Shown here: piece by piece, positions 46,385-54,277 of the stretch | Numbering within the stretch: the stretch's first letter is position 1 | Layout of the letters: each line of letters opens with the position of its first letter | Source: Gloeothece verrucosa PCC 7822 | GTDB lineage: Bacteria; Cyanobacteriota; Cyanobacteriia; Cyanobacteriales; Microcystaceae | Direction: 5' to 3' | DNA length: 64,000 nt | NCBI RefSeq assembly: GCF_000147335.1 | Contig: NC_014501.1 | Location: forward strand, 434,001 to 498,000 | Position numbers and translations under genes: made by a program | The notes under the pieces: model-generated | Told to the model about the DNA's origin: nothing | Seen by the model: only the letters and a program-made list of their open reading frames with translations | The model's database searches: none

Positions 46385-47227
46385 ATGTTAAATTTTCCTC
46401 CTCCACCCCCCCCCCCTAAAGTTAATAATCAGGTTTTAAATCAACTAGCAGATTATTATCGCCAGTTAGTAGAATATCATCAGCGAGCGATGGCATTAGC
46501 GGCTCAACAACTAGCTCATATAGAAGCTTTGTTAACTCCTAGCCTGCTACCGGATTTTAGTGCCATTCATGGTGAGTTTGACTCGGACGACCATTCTATT
46601 CGCTTAGAAGATATTACCCCTTTATTAGAGTTGCCATCTTCGGATGAACCCGACTTAAGCGGTGAGTCTCTTTTCTTCAAACAAGGCCGAGCCACCATGA
46701 CAGAGGAACTCAAGGACCTTCTTGAGCGTAATCGCGGTAAGATTTTACAGATTAATTATATTGTTAGAAAACTTTATGGCTTAGTGCCGGATCAATACCT
46801 CGAGGAAATGACTCAAGCCACTAAAAAACTCCTAGAAGAGGGCGCAAGAGAAAAAAAATGGTACGCGATGCCAGACTCTCCGGAATGCTGGACCATTGAT
46901 CTCAAGGAATTTCCAGATTTATGGCATTCTTCTAAAAATCTCTCACAACCTAAAAAGTCGGCTCATGTAGCCCAGAGTGCCCGCTTACCCTATTCAGCAA
47001 AATTAGCCGCCTATGGAACAACTACAGCAGCCATCCGTGCTTGTCTGCAAGAACATCATCCTCATAGTATGACTACCCCTCAAGTTTTAGATTGGCTTTA
47101 TCCAGATGGGATAGCTGAAAAGCACAAAAAAAAAGCGGCAGAAGCCATTAATAATGTCTTGTCCAAAGGTTCTGGCTTAAAGGGTTGGCGACGAGTGGCC
47201 CTGGGGCAATATCTTTGGACCGGATAA
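46385..47227 (+). CDS. Hypothetical protein with two winged-helix-like repeats
   Basis: 280 residues. A Pro-rich start (MLNFPPPPPPPK) is followed by a helical segment. Two related units of about 60-70 residues follow: LLERNRGKILQINYIVRKLYG (about 115-175) and LQEHHPHSMTTPQVLDWLYP (about 220-280). Each looks like a HARE-HTH/winged-helix unit, with a final Trp-rich strand. This suggests DNA or RNA binding. It may be an operon partner of the zinc-ribbon gene. No named family is recognised. Confidence 0.65.
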   Translation: MLNFPPPPPPPKVNNQVLNQLADYYRQLVEYHQRAMALAAQQLAHIEALLTPSLLPDFSAIHGEFDSDDHSIRLEDITPLLELPSSDEPDLSGESLFFKQGRATMTEELKDLLERNRGKILQINYIVRKLYGLVPDQYLEEMTQATKKLLEEGAREKKWYAMPDSPECWTIDLKEFPDLWHSSKNLSQPKKSAHVAQSARLPYSAKLAAYGTTTAAIRACLQEHHPHSMTTPQVLDWLYPDGIAEKHKKKAAEAINNVLSKGSGLKGWRRVALGQYLWTG

Positions 47228-47558
47228 ATGATGCGATGGTTGCCCGTCAATTATCCTAGATTTTACCCGCCAGAGCGATAAAAGTTTTATCCAAGGGGTT
47301 TGTCCCCTTGGCAGGTTTCCGTATAAATCGTTACATATAGTTATATTCATTTAATAATTTCAATATACAGCTAAATGATTGTGTTTAAATCTATCAAAAG
47401 ACTTAATGCTGAGGTCGGTTAAGAGAAAGAGTAAAAGTGTATTGTTTTGCGGGCATAAGCGCTCGCTTTCTACAAATATCCTTTTGTGATCAAGCTCACA
47501 GGAGCTATTCTAATTTTCGCGTAGCTTAGGGATATAAAATATAGACCAGGAAACAATA
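47228..47558. other. Intergenic region with a strong hairpin
   Basis: CCAAGGGG (47291-47298) pairs perfectly with CCCCTTGG (47304-47311) around TTTGT, 64 bases after the stop of the preceding gene; there is no U-run, so it is not a textbook terminator. The rest is AT-rich and I see no gene. Confidence 0.55.
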
Positions 47559-47849
47559 ATGGACATTTTCAAGGTTTTGGGAGAGATGGGATCGCTTAAG
47601 TCTGCCATCGGACGCGCCTACACTCAGGCAACCGATACCACAAGCTCCACAAGTCTGAATGGCACTTGTGAGCAATATTTTCGAGTCGAGATATACCATC
47701 AATCCGGTAAAGTAACTACTCAGGAGTTCAAAGAGCTAAATCAAGCAATGCAGTCTTACTCCCATCAGTTAGCTAACTATGGCAAAAGGAAACTGAGGGT
47801 TTACGCGGTGCAGCCATCTGGAGAGAGTTTAATAGTCAGCCACCGTTGA
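47559..47849 (+). CDS. Small hypothetical protein, 96 aa
   Basis: Not recognised. The ATG has CAGGAAAC just upstream, a good ribosome site. The C-terminal two thirds (YFRVEIYHQSGKVTTQEFK, then a helix, then KLRVYAVQPSG) look like a small alpha/beta fold with two strands per unit. It stands alone before the island junction. Confidence 0.55.
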   Translation: MDIFKVLGEMGSLKSAIGRAYTQATDTTSSTSLNGTCEQYFRVEIYHQSGKVTTQEFKELNQAMQSYSHQLANYGKRKLRVYAVQPSGESLIVSHR

Positions 47850-48000
47850 GCGAAACCATTAAAGAAAGCCGTTTAATAGTTAGCAAATTGGCTGTAAGTA
47901 CCTGGACATAAATAAAGCTTTCTGTATTAAGAAATGTTTTACTCTCCTAACTCTTACCCATTGCCCTTTCCCCGCAACCCCATTGCCCAATCTCACAGTT

Positions 48001-48066
48001 AACTTTAATTTTGTCCACCTACTTAATATAGGGATTGACCAAACACAGATAGGTTGTCAATCCCTT
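48001..48066. repeat. Dispersed-repeat half copy and stem next to the tRNA fragment
   Basis: CCACCTACTTAA at about 48016-48027 matches one outer arm of the element at 4256-4584. GGGATTGAC (48031-48039) and GTCAATCCC (48055-48063) form a nine-base inverted repeat just before the tRNA fragment. It may be a terminator for 47559-47849 or a site used by the integrase. Confidence 0.45.
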
Positions 48067-48110
48067 GTCTTAGAGATTGAAAGCTTTGATTTATGAGCTT
48101 TCCAATTAAA

Positions 48111-48153
48111 TCGGAGCGGCGGGATTTGAACCCACGACCCCTACTACCCCAAA
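48111..48153 (-). tRNA. 3' half of a proline tRNA gene: integration site remnant
   Basis: The reverse complement reads TTTGGGG, then TAGTAG, then a T-arm GTGGG TTCAAAT CCCGC and the acceptor CGCTCCGA. That is the 3' half of tRNA-Pro(GGG): the loop has anticodon GGG, the T-arm is complete, and the acceptor strand and discriminator A are present. The 5' half is absent and homology stops at the anticodon loop (the 5' side, AACTTT..., cannot pair). Such a fragment is left when an element integrates into a tRNA gene. Orientation predicts the intact tRNA at the far end of the element, at higher coordinates. Confidence 0.75.
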
Positions 48154-48677
48154 GTTGATGCCTAGTTTTTAAAACTCCCTTCATAAAAAGCTTTTACTTA
48201 ATATTAAAAAATTACAATACCCAATTCATACCCATTTTTGACCCAACTAGATCACGAAAAATTTCCTTAACCATATCTCAATACTACTAAAAATTTACTC
48301 GAATCCACCTCTCTCCTGTTTTCCTTAGCGGGACTTAGGCAGTTTTAATGGATAAAAAGGGCTGAAAGCCTTACAGGACAGTTAATTTACCTCTGTCGAG
48401 GTAAATTGACCTCAAAGCTATATGTATTAAGGTTTTATGTATTTTCGAGCTAAACATTTGAATACATAAGGTTTTCAGCCTTTTTTAAGCCGCTTTTTTG
48501 CCTTAAGTCCCGTTAGTTTCCTGCTCCCTCTGCTTGTCGAACAGGAACAAGCCAAAAATAGCTGTATCAAACTAGATCTGAATTTGGCTAACGCCTTTTT
48601 TTTGTTGGCAAGTGCTGGTCGTTTCAGAAAGCACCAGCCATCAAGACAACAAATTACCTAATTCAGGAGTAAAAATC
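48154..48677. other. Spacer at the start of the island
   Basis: No gene. It contains the inverted-repeat element at 48326-48516 and otherwise AT-rich DNA. The reading frame of the downstream gene can be extended back to 48612, but the ATG at 48678 has the ribosome site. Confidence 0.55.
48326..48516. mobile_element. MITE-like element with TAGCGGGACTTA / TAAGTCCCGTTAG ends
   Basis: The ends TAGCGGGACTTAGGC (from 48326) and GCCTTAAGTCCCGTTAG (to 48516) are imperfect inverted repeats that continue inward through GGCTGAAAGCC/GGTTTTCAGCC. Inside is a perfect hairpin AATTTACCTC-TGTC-GAGGTAAATT (48384-48407). TTTCCT occurs on both sides (48320-48325 and 48517-48522) as a possible 6-bp target duplication. 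There is no ORF, so it is a non-autonomous element. Confidence 0.65.
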
Positions 48678-49229
48678 ATGTACGCTACAATCAATGAATT
48701 TCTTTTCCCCATCTTTCTTTTCGCTGTCTATTTCTGTGCTGTATCTAATTTGATTTACCAACCACAGAAGTTCTTTACAGTCCATCCAGCACTCCCTGCA
48801 AGCTCATCTCAATTAGACGACACCAATACTGTAGATGATCTCTCTTTTGAAGAACAATTAAGACCAAAAACAGAATCAGAAGAAATTTCTCTCATTATAG
48901 AAAATGAAAACGCTTCTTTTGAGCCAGTTAATCCTGAACTACCGACAGAAAATATCTCTAATCCTAAGCAAGACAATAACCTCTATACCCAAACCGAGAC
49001 ATTGATTAACAACCTCAAAAAACGTCAATGCCGTAAACTTTGTAAACCTCTTGGTATTCAACAGAAATGCGGCAAAGTTGAAAAGTCTCTTGCCTTGCTT
49101 AAAGCCGAAATTTGTACCATCCTCAAAGACGATTCCCATCATGTAATAACTGTGATCGAGGAACAACTTCCTGAACTAATCTCAGTATTTAACCAAATTT
49201 CTGAAATTGATGAAATAATAGCCAGCTAA
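48678..49229 (+). CDS. Hypothetical protein with N-terminal membrane helix, 183 aa
   Basis: The ATG at 48678 with AGGAGT upstream gives MYATINEFLFPIFLFAVYFC, a membrane helix; the extension to 48612 lacks a ribosome site. The middle (about 45-115) is acidic and disordered. The end (LIKNLKK-like NNLKKRQCRKLCKPLGIQQ, then a helix) resembles a SAP-type helix-extension-helix, seen in DNA-binding proteins. It precedes the helicase fusion gene by 94 bases. The role is unknown. Confidence 0.6.
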   Translation: MYATINEFLFPIFLFAVYFCAVSNLIYQPQKFFTVHPALPASSSQLDDTNTVDDLSFEEQLRPKTESEEISLIIENENASFEPVNPELPTENISNPKQDNNLYTQTETLINNLKKRQCRKLCKPLGIQQKCGKVEKSLALLKAEICTILKDDSHHVITVIEEQLPELISVFNQISEIDEIIAS

Positions 49230-49323
49230 CGTTTTTTATAGGCAGGATTGAATCTTAATTATATATCAATGATTCAACCTGCTCCGAAATTTTAAATAAA
49301 TTCCACTCAAGAAAGTTCTTATT

Positions 49324-52300
49324 ATGTTGAGCGAAATTAAACCCACTCAAATTTTTGGTGATCGCCTTGCTCAAATTCATGAAGAAACTGAAAGATTAAA
49401 GGTGATCTCCACCCAATTGAAAACCAAAAGCCAGCAACTCACTCTATTATTTGACAGAGCAAGTGCGGCACTTGAAACCATCGAGCAATTGACGGCTTTA
49501 GTCCCTGAAACTTCCCCTGAAATTCGAGCGGTTTTAGAAGATATTTTCGAGCTAGATAACTGCCCTAAAGCTTCGACAAAACCATTACAAGAAGCCAAAC
49601 AACCTACCTCAACCCATCCACTTATTAAAGTAGGCTATCAACTTTTACCAGTTCTACAACAGGGGCAACCCATTACTAATGCCAACCTCTCTCGTTTAAT
49701 GACCGAAAGCTTTGGCGGCTCTGATGCAGTAGGGTCTTGGGCTTGGAAAGATGCCTATGAAGCCCTAGAAATCGCTCAAATCCTGCTCATTCAACAGCAA
49801 GGTAGAGAAATACTCAACCAATCTAATTCTCTATCTATTCTTGGAGAAATTGAGCGAATACATCGACTCTGCCCTACTCAAACCAGACGTTCAGAGACAT
49901 CAATTCAGTTGCAGCAGTTTTCTACCCCCCTTCCCCTGGCTTATATTACTTCAGTAGCCGCACAAATCACTCCCGATGACCTCGTATTAGAACCAAGTGC
50001 AGGTACAGGAATTTTAAGCTCTTTTGCTTCTCTTGGTGGGGCGCAATTAATCCTCAACGAAATTTGTCCTCAACGTCGAAGCATTCTAGGGGAAATATTT
50101 CCTCAAGCCCCTTTATTTAGCCACAATGCTGAACAAATTGACGATTATCTTGACGAGAAATATCATCCAACTGTGGTGGTAATGAATCCGCCTTTTACCG
50201 CTTCCCCGAAGATGGCAAAACGTAATCAGTTTGCCACCCTTAAACATTTAGGTTCAGCGCTGGCAAGACTGTCAAAAGGAGGCCGTTTGGTTGTCATTAC
50301 GGCTAATTGGTTCTCACCTCTAAACTCCCAATGGCGAGATAGCTTTATTAAACTGCAACAATCGGCAAAAGTCGCCTTTTCCTGTCCGATTGAGGGCAAT
50401 GCTTATGCCAAGCACGGAACAACTACTGAGACTCGCTTAACAGTATTCGACAAAATTTCATCCCCGAAGCCGGATGAGTTTGTTAACTGCTTTGATAAAG
50501 TTGTTTCCCTATCTGGGTTGCTCAACTTGGTAGAAAGCTTCGTACCAGAACGTCTTGCACTTACTACTATAACTGAAGCAAAAGCCAACACGATCCCTCC
50601 TGAATCGGTCACTCAAGTAGGTTCGCTTCTTTTAGATTCTTATGACATCACTAAGCAAACCCAAGCTATACAGTCCAAAGCCAAATTACGAGATAACCCA
50701 GATATCAGAGTATCTTTTGAGGATATAGTAGAAATCGCTTATACTACTCGTGATTGGACTGGAAGCGGACAGGAGATTAGTGATAGTCTTTATGAAGCCT
50801 ACGAACCCCAAACTGTCCTCATTGAAGGAGCAGTTCAACATCCGTCGCCTCTGGTTCAAAGTGCGGCTATGGCCAGTCTAGCCCCACCAAAACCCGCTTA
50901 TCGACCTCGGCTTCCCCAATTGCTCATCACGCAAGGAATACTCTCTGACGCTCAACTAGAATCAGTAATTTATGCAGGAGAGTCTCACAGTCAGTTTCTC
51001 AAAGGTAATTATCAAGTTGATGACACCCTAGATATTGTTTCTGTAGCTACCCAAGAAGCTGCTTCGGTCAGATTTCGTCGAGGTTACTTCATTGGCGATT
51101 CAACAGGGGTTGGTAAGGGCAGACAAGTGGGTGCGATCCTACTGGATAATTATCTACAAGGACGCAAAAGAGCGATCTGGATCTCGAAATCCGATACCTT
51201 ACTCGAAGATGCACAGCGAGATTGGACAGCTTTGGGGGGAAAAAGAGAGCAAATCATTCCCTTAAGCAAATTTCGTCAAGGTGAACCCATTGAACTCCCT
51301 GAAGGCATTATCTTCGTCACCTACGCCACCCTTCGTACTGAAGCCAAGCAGGGCAAGAAATCTCGCGTCGAACAGCTTATCGATTGGTGCGGCAAAGATT
51401 TTGAGGGTGTAATTGTCTTTGATGAAGCTCACTGTATGGCTAATGCTTCAGCAGAAAAGAGAGAACGGGGCTTCAAGAAACCGTCTCTACAAGGAGTTGC
51501 GGGATTGAGGTTACAGCATGGATTACCAAGAGCCAGAGTCCTCTATGTTTCTGCAACAGGAGCAACTACGATTAATAACCTCGCCTACGCTCAACGGTTA
51601 GGACTGTGGATGAGCCAAGAGTTTCCCTTTGCCAACCAATCCGATTTTGTCGCCGAAATGGAGAAAGGGGGTATTGCTGCACTAGAAGTGGTTTCACGGG
51701 ATTTGAAAGCCCTAGGATTATATACGGCGCGATCGCTATCCTATCACGGCGTAGAGTATGACATTTTAGAGCATGAGTTAACTGATGAACAAATTACAAT
51801 TTATAACGCCTATGCTGATGCCTTCCAAATCATCCATCAAAACCTAGAAGCGGCATTAGAAGCGACTAACATTAGTAGTCCCACCGGTAAAACGCGAAAT
51901 CGTAATGCCAAATCTGCTGCCCGTTCTGCGTTTGAAAGCAACAAGCAGCGATTCTTTAACCATTTAATTACTTCGATGAAGTGTCCAACTTTGCTCAAAA
52001 CTATAGAACAGGATTTAGTTAATGGTCATGCTGCCGTGATTCAAATTACCTCAACTGATGAGGCTCTCTTAGACCGAAGATTAGCAGACATCCCTACCTG
52101 TCAATGGCATGACTTACAAGTCGATATTACACCGAGAGAGTATGTGATGGATTACCTGATGCACTCGTTTCCTGTCCAGTTGCATGAAATTTATACTGAC
52201 GAGCAAGGTAATGAATATTCTCGGCCCGTAACCGATAGCGAGGGCAATCCAGTTTTGTGTCAGGAAGCCTTAAGGCAGCGAGACGAACTGATTGAACGCT

Positions 52301-53919
52301 TGGGATTGTTACCCCCTGTGCCGGGCGCACTCGACCAAATCATACAACACTTCGGTTATGAGAACGTGGCAGAAGTGACGGGACGCTCTAAACGCATCGT
52401 CAAGGAAACAAAAGGGGAGCGAGAACGGCTAGTCTTACAAAAGCGTTCGGGTTCAGCTAATCTTGCCGAAACTGGAGCATTCATGGACGATAAAAAGCGT
52501 ATTCTTGTCTTTTCTGAAGCGGGTGGCACAGGAAGAAGTTATCACGCTGACCTTAAAGCCAGAAATCAACGCTTACGAGTTCATTACCTCTTAGAAGCCG
52601 GTTGGAAGGCAGATTCAGCCATTCAAGGGTTAGGGCGCAGCAATCGGACAAATCAAGCTCAACCTCCCTTATTTCGTCCTGTTACTACTAATGTTAAAGG
52701 TGAAAAACGGTTTCTCTCAACGATAGCCCGTCGCTTGGATTCTTTGGGGGCACTGACACGAGGACAGCGACAAACAGGAGGACAGGGATTATTTCGAGAA
52801 GAGGACAATCTAGAATCGCCCTACGCTAAAGCCGCATTACGGCAACTCTATCTCGCACTCTACGCAGGAAAGCTCGATTGCTGTTGTTTAAAGGATTTTG
52901 AAGCATACACGGGACTATCTTTGACGACTCCTGAAGGCAACCTCAAGGAAGACTTACCACCGATTTCCCAATTCCTCAATCGTGTCCTAGCTTTACGGAT
53001 TGAACTTCAAAATGCTTTATTTGAGGAGTTTGAGGTCAGGTTAGAGAGTAAGATTGAGGAAGCTCTAGCTACGGGAAGCTATGAGGCGGGAGTAGAAACC
53101 CTCAAGGCTGACAACTTTAGCATTTTAGAGCAACAAGTCATCTATACTCACCCAGAAACAGGGGCACAAACCCACTGCGTCAAAATTGAGCGCAAACGTA
53201 AAGCTAGTGTTTTGAGACTTCCTGAAGCTTTAGAAATGTCCGAAAACTATCAGGGGAAATTAGTTGTTAACGAGCGTTCTGGTCGAGTAGCGATCGCAAT
53301 TCCTACAAATAGCACTGTTACCGATGACGGAGCAATTGTGCGTCGGATTAACCTAATTCGTCCAGCATCGAACGAAAAGATGAGTCTTGACCAATTTCGG
53401 GCTTCCACTTGGGAGGAAACAACCCAAGAAACTTTTAGTCGTCTCTGGCAGCAAGAAGTGGGTAACGCCCCTGAGTTTGAAGTGGATTCATTTTACTTGA
53501 TTACGGGCTTACTTTTGCCGATATGGAATCGCTTAGATGCTCTTAATATGCGAGTATTCAGGCTACAGACCGATAGCGGGGAGAAATTGCTTGGTCGATT
53601 AGTCCATGCGGAGAATATCGCGTCAGTGTATCGTAACTTGGGCATTACCAATACTCCTAAACTAACGGCTGATGAGGTTTTCCATGCTGTTACTCAACGT
53701 AAGGAAGTGATGCTGTTAGTACGAGGCTGGCAATTACGTTCATCATCTGTAATGGGCAATCAACGCTTAGAAATTATCGGTGTTCATCAACAGGCAGAAG
53801 TAATGTGCCTGAAAGCCCTTGGTTGCATGACGGAAATGATTAATTGGAAGCTACGAGTCTTTATTCCGGTTAATGAGAAGGCGGCAGGAATTATCGAGAA
53901 AATTCGCTCTTTAGCATGA
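49324..53919 (+). CDS. DNA adenine methyltransferase fused to Strawberry-notch-type helicase
   Basis: 1531 residues. After a 200-residue coiled/helical start comes a methyltransferase domain: motif I LEPSAGTGI (222-230) and motif IV NPPF (288-291), the N6-adenine type. A helicase of the Strawberry-notch (SBNO) group follows: GDSTGVGKGRQ as Walker A (591-601), DEAH (700-703), SATGATTINNL, and the SBNO C-terminal domain with FSEAGGTGRSYHAD and QGLGRSNRTNQ, a motif VI arginine block. Bacterial and phage fusions of this kind occur on mobile elements and may protect or remodel DNA. It is probably the main enzyme of this island. Confidence 0.85.
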   Translation: MLSEIKPTQIFGDRLAQIHEETERLKVISTQLKTKSQQLTLLFDRASAALETIEQLTALVPETSPEIRAVLEDIFELDNCPKASTKPLQEAKQPTSTHPLIKVGYQLLPVLQQGQPITNANLSRLMTESFGGSDAVGSWAWKDAYEALEIAQILLIQQQGREILNQSNSLSILGEIERIHRLCPTQTRRSETSIQLQQFSTPLPLAYITSVAAQITPDDLVLEPSAGTGILSSFASLGGAQLILNEICPQRRSILGEIFPQAPLFSHNAEQIDDYLDEKYHPTVVVMNPPFTASPKMAKRNQFATLKHLGSALARLSKGGRLVVITANWFSPLNSQWRDSFIKLQQSAKVAFSCPIEGNAYAKHGTTTETRLTVFDKISSPKPDEFVNCFDKVVSLSGLLNLVESFVPERLALTTITEAKANTIPPESVTQVGSLLLDSYDITKQTQAIQSKAKLRDNPDIRVSFEDIVEIAYTTRDWTGSGQEISDSLYEAYEPQTVLIEGAVQHPSPLVQSAAMASLAPPKPAYRPRLPQLLITQGILSDAQLESVIYAGESHSQFLKGNYQVDDTLDIVSVATQEAASVRFRRGYFIGDSTGVGKGRQVGAILLDNYLQGRKRAIWISKSDTLLEDAQRDWTALGGKREQIIPLSKFRQGEPIELPEGIIFVTYATLRTEAKQGKKSRVEQLIDWCGKDFEGVIVFDEAHCMANASAEKRERGFKKPSLQGVAGLRLQHGLPRARVLYVSATGATTINNLAYAQRLGLWMSQEFPFANQSDFVAEMEKGGIAALEVVSRDLKALGLYTARSLSYHGVEYDILEHELTDEQITIYNAYADAFQIIHQNLEAALEATNISSPTGKTRNRNAKSAARSAFESNKQRFFNHLITSMKCPTLLKTIEQDLVNGHAAVIQITSTDEALLDRRLADIPTCQWHDLQVDITPREYVMDYLMHSFPVQLHEIYTDEQGNEYSRPVTDSEGNPVLCQEALRQRDELIERLGLLPPVPGALDQIIQHFGYENVAEVTGRSKRIVKETKGERERLVLQKRSGSANLAETGAFMDDKKRILVFSEAGGTGRSYHADLKARNQRLRVHYLLEAGWKADSAIQGLGRSNRTNQAQPPLFRPVTTNVKGEKRFLSTIARRLDSLGALTRGQRQTGGQGLFREEDNLESPYAKAALRQLYLALYAGKLDCCCLKDFEAYTGLSLTTPEGNLKEDLPPISQFLNRVLALRIELQNALFEEFEVRLESKIEEALATGSYEAGVETLKADNFSILEQQVIYTHPETGAQTHCVKIERKRKASVLRLPEALEMSENYQGKLVVNERSGRVAIAIPTNSTVTDDGAIVRRINLIRPASNEKMSLDQFRASTWEETTQETFSRLWQQEVGNAPEFEVDSFYLITGLLLPIWNRLDALNMRVFRLQTDSGEKLLGRLVHAENIASVYRNLGITNTPKLTADEVFHAVTQRKEVMLLVRGWQLRSSSVMGNQRLEIIGVHQQAEVMCLKALGCMTEMINWKLRVFIPVNEKAAGIIEKIRSLA

Positions 53920-53970
53920 GGAAAGAAGACAGGGGGAGAATGCCTCTCCCTGTTTTTTGGACTATAGCTA

Positions 53971-54198
53971 TTAAATTCCTAAACAAAATAAATTCACAGT
54001 TTTATTCTTTATAATGCTTACAGCGTCAGGAATACCAAAGAGTAAGCCTTCTTGGTTGTAAGACTCTCCATCTAATGTATCTCGTAGTGTTCTAATAATA
54101 TTTTTTAACCAATAAATCTCTAATAGAGTTGCAATCTCGAAGAAATGCGATAAAGTTTCCCACAGTACCCTTGGCTTTTCTTTTACTAAAAGAGCATA
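53971..54198 (-). pseudogene. Possible 5'-truncated ORF remnant next to the tRNA-like sequence
   Basis: On the minus strand a frame of about 75 codons without any start codon is open from a TAG (54199-54201) to the TAA at 53971-53973. It contains LWETLSHFFEIATLLEIYW and ends TVNLFCLGI. The composition is coding-like but the missing start, next to the tRNA-like sequence at 54210, suggests a truncated gene. The family is not recognised. Confidence 0.3.
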
Positions 54199-54209
54199 CT
54201 ACAAAAAAA

Positions 54210-54234
54210 TCGGAGCGGCGGCTGACCCCTCGGT
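54210..54234 (-). repeat. Second tRNA-Pro-like end, degenerate
   Basis: TCGGAGCGGCGG (54210-54221) equals the first twelve bases of the tRNA fragment at 48111, and GACCCCT (54224-54230) recurs in both with the T-loop part missing between. It could be a decayed attachment site bounding 48.1-54.2 kb or chance similarity. Confidence 0.4.
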
Positions 54235-54277
54235 GACAGGTATCGGAATCCCGCAACCCGCATGGCTTCGTGAAAAA

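Noticed and set aside
48111..48190. A complete tRNA gene
   Set aside because: The D-arm, the 5' acceptor strand and the 5' anticodon stem are missing; only the 3' half can be seen.
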